A stretch of 64,000 bases of DNA. Origin: Firm-04 sp946413695 (GTDB lineage Bacteria; Bacillota; Clostridia; Oscillospirales; Ruminococcaceae). Under the pieces are notes generated by a model. It did not search any database and was not told the origin of the DNA. It worked only from the letters and a program-made list of their open reading frames with translations. Position numbers and translations under genes: made by a program. Location: contig CAMKLV010000003.1 in the NCBI GenBank assembly GCA_946413695.1, forward strand, positions 1 through 64,000, read 5' to 3'. Below are positions 50,171 to 58,590 of the stretch, piece after piece (position 1 is the first letter of the stretch; the number at the start of each line of letters is the position of its first letter).

Positions 50171-51277
50171 TCACTGCAGCGGTGCTCCCGATACAACCTG
50201 CTGCGTGATGCAGTGGATGTTGCCGCCGCCGAGCAGGATCGTGCGCGCAGAAACCGGCACAATCTCCCGCGTCGGGAAACACCCTTGCAGAATCGCGCAG
50301 GCACGCGCATCGTCCTCCGCATAGATGCCGCCGAACTGCGGCACGAGCACGCAGTCATTGCCGATGTAGAAGTTCACATACGATGCGGCAAGACGCTCAC
50401 CGGGCTCGCGCGTATCCTCGCCCTCGGCAAAGTCATAGGCGGCGCATTCGTCTGCCGTCACGCAGACCGGCACATGCGGCACGGGCAGCTTTGTGATGCG
50501 GAAATGCCGCCCCTTTGCATCGGTTTCCTGCGACAGCACATCGAAATCCGCGCGCGACATCGCATACTGCGGATCATCGGGGTCATCACACCAAGCAAGG
50601 ACGATCTCACCCGGTGCCGTGAATGCCGCGATGTTGTCGATATGCTCGTTTGTCTCATCGTTGAAGATGCCGTATGGAATCCAGACAACTTTTTCGGCGC
50701 CGAGATATTCCAGCAGATGCGCGGTAATCTGCTCTTTTGTCATCTGCGGATTGCGCCCGCCGCTGAGCAGGCAGGCCTCTGTCACAAGAACCGTGCCCTC
50801 ACCGTCGCTGTGGATTGCGCCGCCCTCAAGGACAAACGGTCTTGCGTCATAGCAGGGGACACCGAGCGCACTGCATACCGCATCTGCGGCGGCATCGTCC
50901 TTCTGCCAGTCGGCATAGAGACCGTCAAATTCGCCGCCCCATGCATTGAACTGCCACGAGATTCCGCGCACTGTGCCGTCCTGACCGCGTACAAAGGTCG
51001 GTGCGACATCACGCGCCCATGCATCATCCGTGTCGATCGGCAGAAGCTGCGCCGATGCGGGGAGCATTCTGCGCGCGGTCTCTGCGGTTTTCGCATTGAC
51101 GAGCATATAGACCTGCTCACACTGTGCGAGCCGCGCTGCGATCTTTGCAAACGCCTGCTGCGCTGCGGAAGGGTCTCTGCTCCATGAGCCGGGACGCTCC
51201 GGGAAAATCAGGATCGTGCCGTGATGCGGTTCAAATTCGGCAGGCATATGAAAGCCGTCCTGCTTGGGTGTGTTCAT
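50171..51277 (-). CDS. aguA: Agmatine deiminase
   Basis: A 368-residue enzyme that turns agmatine into N-carbamoylputrescine plus ammonia. Family marks: MPAEFEPHHGTILIFPERPGSW, DTDDAWARDVAPTF, FVLEGGAIHSDGEGTVL, NDETNEHIDNIAAFT and the catalytic Cys in LLGGGNIHCITQQ. It is the last gene of the operon headed by speA. The partner N-carbamoylputrescine amidase (aguB), which often follows, is not present before the terminator. RBS AAGGAG precedes the ATG. Confidence 0.95.
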   Translation of the reverse strand: MNTPKQDGFHMPAEFEPHHGTILIFPERPGSWSRDPSAAQQAFAKIAARLAQCEQVYMLVNAKTAETARRMLPASAQLLPIDTDDAWARDVAPTFVRGQDGTVRGISWQFNAWGGEFDGLYADWQKDDAAADAVCSALGVPCYDARPFVLEGGAIHSDGEGTVLVTEACLLSGGRNPQMTKEQITAHLLEYLGAEKVVWIPYGIFNDETNEHIDNIAAFTAPGEIVLAWCDDPDDPQYAMSRADFDVLSQETDAKGRHFRITKLPVPHVPVCVTADECAAYDFAEGEDTREPGERLAASYVNFYIGNDCVLVPQFGGIYAEDDARACAILQGCFPTREIVPVSARTILLGGGNIHCITQQVVSGAPLQ

Positions 51278-51282
51278 TCGGG

Positions 51283-51660
51283 TTACTCCTTCTGCTGTTC
51301 AAAGCATGGATGCGGCAGACGGATGAAGCCGCCGCGTGTGGTCAGTGTCAGGCGGACGGCATCAGACTGCGGCAGAACCGCCGGTTCGGAAATGATCCCG
51401 TCCATTGTGCAGGCATAGACTGCCGCAATATCGTCCGCAAGCTCCATTGTCACGGTTTCGCCGTTCCCGATGCGGACGCCGAGCGCGTCAAGCTGCCCGA
51501 CATCAATCGTCTGGCGCGCATGACCGGTCGCATCCATTTTCGCTTCTGTATACTTCTGAAAGCGTGCAGGCATCTCATGGATTACATCCGCGGAAATGAT
51601 CCAGTAGGGCAGCATGGCGCCTGCAATTCTGCCCTTCCGCGTGACAGTCAGTGTTCGCAT
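51283..51660 (-). CDS. Hypothetical protein in the polyamine operon
   Basis: A 125-residue soluble protein: MRTLTVTRKGRIAGAMLPYWIIS, then GHARQTIDVGQLDALGVRIGNGETVTMEL, and TTRGGFIRLPHPCFE. The predicted beta-rich shape and basic start suggest a small binding domain, but no family was recognised. It lies 5 nt before the aguA start on the minus strand and 6 nt after the sseB-like stop, so it belongs to the operon. Confidence 0.62.
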   Translation of the reverse strand: MRTLTVTRKGRIAGAMLPYWIISADVIHEMPARFQKYTEAKMDATGHARQTIDVGQLDALGVRIGNGETVTMELADDIAAVYACTMDGIISEPAVLPQSDAVRLTLTTRGGFIRLPHPCFEQQKE

Positions 51661-51666
51661 CTGCGC

Positions 51667-52134
51667 TTATTCCAGATGCGATTTCATCTTTGTGATGATC
51701 GCCGCAGATTCTTTCGGAATCAGCATCGCCTCGGTGGAAGCATCGAGCACCAGACCGTCCACATCTTCGAGCGCAAGCATCATCTGGATGCAGTTGAGCG
51801 CCGGAACCTTCAGCAGCGTAAACTGCGCTGCGTATTCCTGCGCGAGCTGCTGCTCGTTCGAGAAGATCGGGAAAAATGTGCCTTCGTCATTCTGCAGCAG
51901 ATCGGGCTGAAACTGCATCTGATTCTCCGAGGAGATCACTGCGCCCTTTTCTGCGCCCAGAATTTTCTCCTGATCTGCCTCATTGACCAGAATACGCACG
52001 GGCACAATGACCTCGGAATCGCGCAGACAGGCGAGCACCGGCATCAGCGCCTCTCTTGTCTGCTTCGTGAGAAATTCATGCTTGAGCATGCGCAGCACAT
52101 TGCCGCCCTCAAGCGATTGTCCGATAATTTGCAT
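51667..52134 (-). CDS. SseB-like protein
   Basis: A 155-residue protein resembling the SseB N-terminal domain alone: ALMPVLACLRDSEVIVPVRI, then DEGTFFPIFSNEQQLAQEYAAQFTLLKVPALN and DVDGLVLDASTEAMLIPKES. It is half the length of the SseB protein at 23230, lacking the C-terminal domain. Role unknown; it sits in the polyamine operon between a broken GNAT gene and an unknown gene. Confidence 0.75.
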   Translation of the reverse strand: MQIIGQSLEGGNVLRMLKHEFLTKQTREALMPVLACLRDSEVIVPVRILVNEADQEKILGAEKGAVISSENQMQFQPDLLQNDEGTFFPIFSNEQQLAQEYAAQFTLLKVPALNCIQMMLALEDVDGLVLDASTEAMLIPKESAAIITKMKSHLE

Positions 52135-52140
52135 GTAGTA

Positions 52141-52562
52141 TCAATCCTTATCCTGTAAATTTGCGCGGAGATCGGTCAGGAACATCGGTGCGGCGTCAAT
52201 TGCTCTGCCGAAGCCGCAGGATTCATAGAACCGGACCTCTCTGCTGTAAGAGAGCAGCACCACGCGCAGATAGTCCCTGTAGGTTTCTTTGATGCGCGCG
52301 ATCAGTGTGCTGCCGATGCCCCTGTTGTGATATGCCGGATCGACCAGCAGATACTGGACTATGCATTCAGGATGCCGTCATCCATTGCACAGCACAATCC
52401 GACGAGCCTGTCGCCGTCCCATGCGGAGAACACAGTTTTGAAGCCCTGCATGGCGATCTGCAGCTTTTCCGGATATTTTCCGGATTCCCATTTCACGGCG
52501 CCGAACAGTTTTTCGAGTTCTGCTGCGGAGAATGTGTGTGTATCTTTGTATGTGATTTTCAT
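52141..52562 (-). pseudogene. GNAT acetyltransferase broken by a one-base frameshift
   Basis: The first 67 codons from the ATG at 52562 (KITYKDTHTFSAAELEKLF; VFSAWDGDRLVGLCCAMDDG) run into TAG at 52359-52361. Shifting frame by one base there restores a normal GNAT second half: QYLLVDPAYHNRGIGSTL with the acetyl-CoA loop, then REVRFYESCGFG, to a stop at 52141-52143. Inserting one base in GCATA/GTCCAG would give a standard 140-residue enzyme. This is either a real recent pseudogene or a base missing from the assembly. In an operon of polyamine genes a polyamine acetyltransferase would fit, but specificity is not shown. Confidence 0.85.
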
Positions 52563-52620
52563 GTTCCCCTCGTTTCTGTCAGGCGGTTTCAGCGGAAGAT
52601 AAACAGCGATGCTGCCGGTG

Positions 52621-53748
52621 TCAGGAGAGCCGCTCCTTGAAATCGCTGTAGCCGAACTGCCGGATGATATCGCAGCCGCCGTTTTCATGCTGAATCGCGA
52701 TGGCAGGCAGCGGCATGCCGTTGAAGGTGTTGTTCTTCACCATCGAATAGATCGCCATGTCGCAGAAGGTCAGGCGGTCGCCGACCTGTACTGCGCGGTC
52801 GAAGCTGTAGTCGCCGATGATATCGCCGGCGAGGCAGGTGCGCGCGGAGAGCCGGTATTCATAGGGCTTTTCGCCCCATTCGCCGGAATCCTGCAGCGGC
52901 GGGCGGTACGGCATTTCGAGGACATCCGGCATGTGGCAGGCTGCGGATGCATCGAGGATCAGCACCTTGATGCCGTTTTCGACAATGTCCATGACCTCGG
53001 TATCGAGCCAGCCTGCATTGAGCGCGATCGCTTCACCCGGTTCGAGATAGACCTCGACGCCGTATGTTTCGCGAATCTCCAGAATCAGATTTTTCAGCGC
53101 AGGTACGTCATAATCATCGCGTGTGATATGGTGTCCGCCGCCGAGATTGAGCCACTTCATCTGTGGCAGATATGCCCCGAATTTCTCCTCAAACGCGCGG
53201 AATGTCGTGATGAGATCATCGGCGTTCTGTTCGCAGAGCGTGTGGAAATGCAGTCCCTCGACGCCTTGCAGCAGCTCGGGGCGGAAATTCGCCTTTGTCA
53301 CGCCGAGCCGCGAACCGGCAGCGCAGGGATCATAGATCGCGTGGTCGCCCTGCGTGGAGCATTCCGGATTGACACGGATGCCGACGCTGACGCCTGCCTG
53401 CTCCCAGACGGGGCGGTATTTTTCGAGCTGCGTGAACGAATTGAAGCTGATATGGTCACAGATGCGGCACAGCTCTTTGAACTCCGCCGGATCGTATGCC
53501 GGTGAAAACACATGGTTTTCCTTTTTGAATTCCTCTGCGCCGAGCCGCGCTTCATAGAGACCGCTCGCCGTTGTACCGCTGATATATTGTGCGATCATCG
53601 GGTAGACCGCAAAGCACGAAAATGCCTTCTGCGCAAGGAGGATATGCGCGCCGGTCTCCTGCTCCACATTGTGCAAAAGCTCCAGATTGCTCCGGAGCTT
53701 TGCCTCGTCAATGATATAGCAGGGGGTCGGCAGATCCTGCCGGCGCAT
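52621..53748 (-). CDS. nspC: Carboxynorspermidine/carboxyspermidine decarboxylase
   Basis: A 375-residue PLP enzyme of the alanine-racemase fold that removes the carboxyl group from carboxy(nor)spermidine. Visible: LLAQKAFSCFAVYP with the PLP lysine, GIRVNPECSTQGDHAIYDPCAAGSRLG split over the family block, EGLHFHTLCEQNADDL, LNLGGGHHITRDDYD, EPGEAIALNAGWL, and DASAACHMPDVLEMPYRP. It overlaps the preceding dehydrogenase stop (TAATG), so the two consecutive pathway enzymes are made together. Confidence 0.94.
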   Translation of the reverse strand: MRRQDLPTPCYIIDEAKLRSNLELLHNVEQETGAHILLAQKAFSCFAVYPMIAQYISGTTASGLYEARLGAEEFKKENHVFSPAYDPAEFKELCRICDHISFNSFTQLEKYRPVWEQAGVSVGIRVNPECSTQGDHAIYDPCAAGSRLGVTKANFRPELLQGVEGLHFHTLCEQNADDLITTFRAFEEKFGAYLPQMKWLNLGGGHHITRDDYDVPALKNLILEIRETYGVEVYLEPGEAIALNAGWLDTEVMDIVENGIKVLILDASAACHMPDVLEMPYRPPLQDSGEWGEKPYEYRLSARTCLAGDIIGDYSFDRAVQVGDRLTFCDMAIYSMVKNNTFNGMPLPAIAIQHENGGCDIIRQFGYSDFKERLS

Positions 53749-55013
53749 TATTCCACCGTCTGCGGGTTCTCATCGACAACCCACGGCAGACCCCATTTGT
53801 TCAGCATATCCATGAACGGATCCGGATCGAACTCCTCGATCGTGCGCGCACCCGGATTGCGCCATGTGCCGTTTGCGACCAGTGCCGTACCGATCATCGC
53901 CGGCACGCCGGTTGTGTAGGAGATCGCCTGCGAGCCGAGCTCCTTGTAGCATTCCTGATGATCGCAGACATTGTAGATATAGATTGTCTTCTCCTTGCCG
54001 TCCTTGATGCCGGTGAAGATGCAGCCGATGTTCGTCTTGCCGACGGTGCGCGGGCCGAGCGATGCCGGATCCGGCAGCAGTGCCTTGAGGAACTGAATCG
54101 GGACGATCTCCGTGCCGTTGAAATTGATCGGCGTGGTGGAGAGCATGCCGACATTCTCCAGACACTTCATATGCGTCAGATAGCTCTGACCGAAGGTCAT
54201 GAAGAAGCGGATGCGCTTGACATTCGGGATATTCTTTGCGAGGGATTCGATCTCCTCGTGGTGCAGCAGATACATATCCTTCTGACCGACCTGCGGGAAA
54301 TCATAGACGCGCTTGATCTCCATCGGCTTGGTCTCGACCCAGTGGCCGTTCTCCCAGTAGGAGCCGTTTGCAGAGACCTCGCGGAGATTGATCTCCGGAT
54401 TGAAGTTCGTTGCGAACGGATAGCCGTGGTCGCCGCCGTTGCAGTCGAGAATGTCGATATAGTGGATTTCATCGAAGTAGTGCTTCAGCGCATATGCAGT
54501 GAACACAGAGGTCACGCCCGGATCGAAGCCCGAGCCGCAGAGTGCTGTCAGCCCTGCCTTCTCAAACTGCTCCTGATACGCCCACTGCCACGAATAATCG
54601 AAATATGCGGTGAAGCCGAGCTCCTTGCAGCGCTTTTCATAGATCGCGCGCCACTGCGGATCGTCGGTGTCCTCCGGCTCATAGTTTGCGGTGTCGATGT
54701 AGTGGACGCCGCCCTCGAGGCATGCCTGCATGATCGTCAGATCCTGATAGGGGAGTGCGAGGTTCAGCACGGCATCCGGCTTGTATTCCTTGATCAGCGC
54801 GAGGACTGCATCCTTGTTGTCTGCATCGAGTGCAGCCGTTGTGATGACGGTTTTTGTTTTGCCCTCTGCTTCGATTTTGGCTTTCAGCGCATCGCACTTG
54901 CTGACGGTTCTGCTTGCGATGCAGATTTCGGTGAACACTGCGTCATTCTGGCAGCACTTCTGAATTGCGACGGATGCGACACCGCCGCAGCCGATGATTA
55001 AAACTCTGCTCAT
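53748..55013 (-). CDS. Carboxynorspermidine/carboxyspermidine synthase (saccharopine dehydrogenase family)
   Basis: A 421-residue NAD(P)H-dependent enzyme that joins putrescine (or diaminopropane) with aspartate semialdehyde. MSRVLIIGCGGVASVAIQKC is the Rossmann start; NLALPYQDLTIMQACLEGGVHYIDTANYE and GSGFDPGVTSVFTAYALKHYF are typical of the polyamine branch of the saccharopine dehydrogenase family. The start at 55013 follows AGGAGG. It lies directly before nspC, as in known carboxyspermidine loci. An upstream repeat-filled gap of about 380 bp separates it from speE. Confidence 0.92.
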   Translation of the reverse strand: MSRVLIIGCGGVASVAIQKCCQNDAVFTEICIASRTVSKCDALKAKIEAEGKTKTVITTAALDADNKDAVLALIKEYKPDAVLNLALPYQDLTIMQACLEGGVHYIDTANYEPEDTDDPQWRAIYEKRCKELGFTAYFDYSWQWAYQEQFEKAGLTALCGSGFDPGVTSVFTAYALKHYFDEIHYIDILDCNGGDHGYPFATNFNPEINLREVSANGSYWENGHWVETKPMEIKRVYDFPQVGQKDMYLLHHEEIESLAKNIPNVKRIRFFMTFGQSYLTHMKCLENVGMLSTTPINFNGTEIVPIQFLKALLPDPASLGPRTVGKTNIGCIFTGIKDGKEKTIYIYNVCDHQECYKELGSQAISYTTGVPAMIGTALVANGTWRNPGARTIEEFDPDPFMDMLNKWGLPWVVDENPQTVE

Positions 55014-55047
55014 TGTTATGATTCCTCCTGTATGTGTCCGCTGTGCG

Positions 55048-55116
55048 GACGGATTGATAATGGGGCGCTGCCCCATACCCCGCCAAAGGGATACTATCCC
55101 TTTGGAATCCCGTTTT
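55048..55116 (+). repeat. Interspersed repeat, copy 2 (family A)
   Basis: GACGGATTGATAATGGGG, then GGGGCGCTGCCCC and CCAAAGGGATACTATCCC/TTTGG palindromes, ending AATCCCGTTTTTG. Same plan as the element at 5078, with the inner palindromes changed in a compensating way. Confidence 0.72.
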
Positions 55117-55172
55117 TGTTATGCCTGAAAACTTATTGATTCGGGAAAGGTGCCGTTTTCCTGATAATATCG

Positions 55173-55264
55173 CATGAGAATCGGAACGGAAAAGAGTCCG
55201 CACTTTGTACATCTTTGGTACTGAGACGGCTATAGAAAAATGGATGTCGGTACTGCCGACCGCG
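55173..55264 (+). repeat. Interspersed palindromic repeat family C, copy 1
   Basis: About 90 bp: GAACGGAAAAGAGTC, a variable middle, then GGCTATAGAAAAATGG and the palindrome GTCGGTACTGCCGAC. The palindrome differs in sequence from the other copies (GCGGGCACTGCCCGC) but keeps its pairing. Confidence 0.72.
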
Positions 55265-55309
55265 GCTCCGATTGTCTACAGCCGTCTGAAAACCATGCTC
55301 CGTTGCGAT

Positions 55310-55393
55310 GAAATGGGCTGAAAAGAGTCAATGCCCGATAACAGGAATGGTTTTTGGACAGCTATAGAAAAATGGCTGCGGGCACTGCCCGCT
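55310..55393 (+). repeat. Interspersed palindromic repeat family C, copy 2
   Basis: GGGCTGAAAAGAGTCAATGCC, then AGCTATAGAAAAATGG and GCGGGCACTGCCCGC, ending exactly at the speE stop codon, which lies on the opposite strand at 55392-55394. Confidence 0.75.
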
Positions 55394-56255
55394 ATTTTTT
55401 GCGGTCCTCGGCGCCCTCCATCAGCTCCTCGACATATTTCGGGAGCATGAATGCGCCGGTGTGCAGGTTCGGGGTGTAGTACCATGTTTTGATTTCGCGC
55501 TTTTTCCAGCGCTTGGGATCGAAATCCCGCAGCGGGTGATATTTTTTCGACGCAAATCCGAACAGCCAGTAGCCCGCCGGACAGGTCGGGATATGTGCCT
55601 GATAAACGCGGCAGATCGGGAAGACGCGAAACGCCTTCTGGTGCATTGCCTGACACGCCGCCTCGTCCTCGTCATAGAACGGGCTGCCGTGCTGATAGAC
55701 CATGATGCCGTCATCCTCGAGCGCCTTGTAGCAGAGCCCGTAGAACTCCTTGGTGAACAGACCCGCGGTGTGTCCGAACGGATCGGTTGCATCGTTGATG
55801 ATGAGGTCATATTCGCCGTGACGGGTGCGCAGCGCGCGCAGACCGTCCTGATTGTAGATCGTCACGCGCGGATCGTCAAGACCCTTTGCGTTATCCGGAA
55901 AATACTTGCGGCAGACCTCGACGAACATCTCATCCGGCTCGATGACGTCGATTGTTTTGATCTCGTCATAATACGAAAGCTCACGCGCAACGCCGCCGTC
56001 GCCGCCGCCGATGACCAGCACATGCTTGACATCCGGATGCACCGCCATCGGGACATGCACGATCATCTCATCGTAGATGAACTCGTCCTTCTCCGAGAAG
56101 ATCACGCTGCCGTTTGAGACCAGAAAGCGGCCGAATTCCGCGGAATCAAAAACGTCGATGCGCTGGAAATCGCTCTGACCGCTGTAAAGCTGTTTTTCGC
56201 ACCGGATCGACGCCTTGACGTTATCCGTGTGCAGTTCGGAAAACCAGAATTCCAT
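55392..56255 (-). CDS. speE: Polyamine aminopropyltransferase (spermidine synthase)
   Basis: A 287-residue enzyme with the SpeE pattern: MEFWFSELHTDNVKASIRCEK, GRFLVSNGSVIFSEKDEFIYDEM, nucleotide loop VLVIGGGDGGVARELSYY, VIEPDEMFVEVCRKYFP, DLIINDATDPFGHTAGLFT with the catalytic Asp, and CPAGYWLFGFASKKYHP. It would transfer aminopropyl from decarboxylated SAM to putrescine or a similar amine. SpeD, the source of that donor, is not in the window, and the operon also holds the carboxyspermidine enzymes, so its true role is open. RBS AAGGAGGAA. Confidence 0.92.
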   Translation of the reverse strand: MEFWFSELHTDNVKASIRCEKQLYSGQSDFQRIDVFDSAEFGRFLVSNGSVIFSEKDEFIYDEMIVHVPMAVHPDVKHVLVIGGGDGGVARELSYYDEIKTIDVIEPDEMFVEVCRKYFPDNAKGLDDPRVTIYNQDGLRALRTRHGEYDLIINDATDPFGHTAGLFTKEFYGLCYKALEDDGIMVYQHGSPFYDEDEAACQAMHQKAFRVFPICRVYQAHIPTCPAGYWLFGFASKKYHPLRDFDPKRWKKREIKTWYYTPNLHTGAFMLPKYVEELMEGAEDRKK

Positions 56256-56302
56256 TTCTGTTCCTCCTTTTCGGGGATATCAAAATCGGAGTGAGCACCT
56301 GC

Positions 56303-56845
56303 TCAGTCCGGAATGAGAATATTGCCGACTTCATTGACAGTCCGGATGCGTTTGACCGGATCCCAGATGTGAAAGACCTCCAGCCCGCGAATCGGGAGCT
56401 CGACCGGCAGTTTGATTGTTTTCGTCAGTGCTTTGTACTGCTGGCGGATCTGCTTCTGATCCTTGCTGACGGAGATCGACACGCGCAGATAGCTTTCGAG
56501 CGGTCTGCCTGTGACCGCTGCGATGCTCTGGCAGAGCTCCTCAAAGCCCTCGCCCGGTGTGACGCGTGTGAACAGCAGATAGCTGTAGCCGGTGCTGTTC
56601 ATGATTGCAAACTCCTCCGCGACAACCTTACACGGGCTGAATGTGAGATTCTCCATTTTCTGCAGATAAAAGATATCCTGCTGCTTATCCCACTGGAACA
56701 GCGTTGTGTGATAGGGCATCACGCTGTTCGCCGCCTCCCGGTCGAGAAACGGGCGAAAGGGAATCTTATTGTTGTTGATCACGCCGGCGGTCAGGATCAG
56801 ACGCGGCAGCTCATGACCGAGCACGGCAACTAGCTTATGTCCCAT
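56303..56845 (-). CDS. Hypothetical protein between speA and speE
   Basis: A 180-residue soluble protein: GHKLVAVLGHELPRLILTAGVINNN, HTTLFQWDKQQDIFYLQKMENLTF, SPCKVVAEEFAIMNSTGYSYLLFTR, and LPIRGLEVFHIWDPVKRIRT. GAGAGGATT precedes the ATG, 17 nt after the speA stop. No family recognised. Its fixed place between two polyamine genes suggests a role in that pathway or its control. Confidence 0.68.
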   Translation of the reverse strand: MGHKLVAVLGHELPRLILTAGVINNNKIPFRPFLDREAANSVMPYHTTLFQWDKQQDIFYLQKMENLTFSPCKVVAEEFAIMNSTGYSYLLFTRVTPGEGFEELCQSIAAVTGRPLESYLRVSISVSKDQKQIRQQYKALTKTIKLPVELPIRGLEVFHIWDPVKRIRTVNEVGNILIPD

Positions 56846-56862
56846 AATCCTCTCATCTCATC

Positions 56863-58311
56863 TTATCGTAATACATTCAGGTGCTCGATCTCGGGATCTT
56901 CCGTGCCCTGCATTGAGCATCCTTTTTCTTTCGCATAGCGTATATAATTGATAATATCTTCTGTAATGATTTCGCCGGGGGCAAGGATCGGAATGCCCGG
57001 CGGATAGCACATGACAAATTCTGAGCAGATACGTCCGTTTGTCTGCTCAAGGGGCAGCATTTCCTTGTCGGCATAGAAGGCTTCCTGCGGTGTCGCGACG
57101 ACCTTCGGCGGGATATATTCCTGACTGAGCATGCCCGTTGTATCGCAGGAATAGAGCCGCTTGATGTCCGCAAGTGCGCCGACCAGACGCTCGATATCCT
57201 GAATGCGGTCGCCGATGGAGATATACGCGAGGATATTGCCGATGTCGCCGAATTCGATCTGGATATCGTATTCATCGCGCAGGAGATCATAGACCTCGAT
57301 GCCGGCAAGTCCGATATCGCGCGTATAGACCGAAAGCTTCGTGACGTCATATCCGACGCAGCTTGTGCCGTTGCAGAGCTCGGAGCTGTAGGCATAATAG
57401 CCGCCGATCTCGTTGATCTCGGCGCGTGCGTATTCCGCGATCTGGATGACCTTTGCAAAGGATTCACTGCCGCGCAGTGCCAGATTCCGGCGCGAGATAT
57501 CAAGGCTCGAAATCAGCAGATAGGAGGCGCTGGTTGTCTGCGTCAGATTGATGATCTGGCGGACATAGCCTTCGTTGACGGCGCTGCCGAGCAGCAGCAA
57601 AGAGCTTTGCGTCAGGCTGCCGCCGGATTTGTGCATCGAGACGGCTGCCATATCTGCACCGGCTGCCATTGCGGAAACCGGCAGCTGATCGTTGAAATAG
57701 AAGTGTGTACCGTGGGCTTCATCCGCAAGCACGAGCATGCCGTGCGCATGGGCAAGCTCCACGATCCGCCGGATATCCGAGCAGATGCCGTAATAGGTCG
57801 GGTTGTTGACCAGAACCGCGACTGCATCCGGATTCTCCCGGATTGCCTGCTCGACCTGCGAGAACTCCATGCCGAGCGCAATGCCGATCCGCGGTTCGAC
57901 ATCCGGATTGACATAGACCGGAATCGCGCCGCAGAGCACCATCGCATTGATGACACTCTTGTGGACATTGCGCGGAACGATCAGCTTCTGCCCTGCTTTG
58001 CAGGCGGAAAGGATCATGCTCTGGACGGCGGAGGTTGTGCCGCCGACCATGAAAAACGCATGCGCAGCGCCGAAGGCATCCGCGGCGAGATTCTCCGCTT
58101 CCAGAATCACCGAGACGGGATGGCAGAGATTATCGAGCGGCTTCATGGAGTTGACGTCGATGCCGACGCACTGCTCACCGAGCAGCTTGACAAGCTCCGG
58201 ATTGCCCCTGCCGCGCTTGTGACCGGGGACATCAAAGGGAACGACACGCTGTCTGCGGAGCCGTTCGAGCGCCTCATAGACGGGCGCGCGCTTTTGCTGT
58301 TCAAGGTTCAT
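56863..58311 (-). CDS. speA: Arginine decarboxylase (Orn/Lys/Arg decarboxylase family, Bacillus type)
   Basis: A 482-residue PLP enzyme of the aspartate-aminotransferase fold that would make agmatine from arginine. Blocks: VPFDVPGHKRGRGNPELV, FMVGGTTSAVQSMILSA, VLVNNPTYYGICSDI, LVLADEAHGTHFYF and the PLP lysine in VSMHKSGGSLTQSS; the C-terminal domain ends PPGIPILAPGEIITEDII. The family also includes lysine and ornithine decarboxylases; arginine is inferred from aguA in the same operon. First gene of the operon, with a consensus promoter 175 bp upstream and AAAGGAA before the ATG. Confidence 0.9.
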   Translation of the reverse strand: MNLEQQKRAPVYEALERLRRQRVVPFDVPGHKRGRGNPELVKLLGEQCVGIDVNSMKPLDNLCHPVSVILEAENLAADAFGAAHAFFMVGGTTSAVQSMILSACKAGQKLIVPRNVHKSVINAMVLCGAIPVYVNPDVEPRIGIALGMEFSQVEQAIRENPDAVAVLVNNPTYYGICSDIRRIVELAHAHGMLVLADEAHGTHFYFNDQLPVSAMAAGADMAAVSMHKSGGSLTQSSLLLLGSAVNEGYVRQIINLTQTTSASYLLISSLDISRRNLALRGSESFAKVIQIAEYARAEINEIGGYYAYSSELCNGTSCVGYDVTKLSVYTRDIGLAGIEVYDLLRDEYDIQIEFGDIGNILAYISIGDRIQDIERLVGALADIKRLYSCDTTGMLSQEYIPPKVVATPQEAFYADKEMLPLEQTNGRICSEFVMCYPPGIPILAPGEIITEDIINYIRYAKEKGCSMQGTEDPEIEHLNVLR

Positions 58312-58480
58312 TGTTTGTTTGACCGTTCCTTTACGTATACTGAAGCGGAGTGCTGTGTTCCGCCGAAAACGCAGAAAAGAGAAAAAGCACCCTGCACGAA
58401 GTCACCGTACCGGAGGCGGTGCGGAAAACACCGCGGCGAACCAGGATGTTCCGAAGCAGTTTGCCTTTCAAATATACTTA
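58312..58480 (-). promoter_or_regulatory. Leader of the polyamine operon
   Basis: About 170 untranslated nt before speA. A terminator-like element can be drawn on the minus strand: GCACC (58418-58422) pairing with GGTGC (58387-58391), followed by TTTTTCTCTTTT; an alternative pairing CACCG/CGGTG overlaps it. This could be an attenuator, but the stem is short and no known riboswitch was recognised. Confidence 0.4.
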
Positions 58481-58486
58481 TTCTTA

Positions 58487-58515
58487 ATTATATCACAGCC
58501 GCGCCGGACTGTCAA
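58487..58515 (-). promoter_or_regulatory. Promoter of the polyamine operon
   Basis: Minus-strand TTGACA (58510-58515), 17-bp spacer, TATAAT (58487-58492): exact consensus. Confidence 0.9.
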
Positions 58516-58590
58516 GTGATTTGCAAAAGATTCCGCACACTTGCATTTCCGGCGCTTTTGTATTATAATAGTGGAAACCGCGCACGGCTA

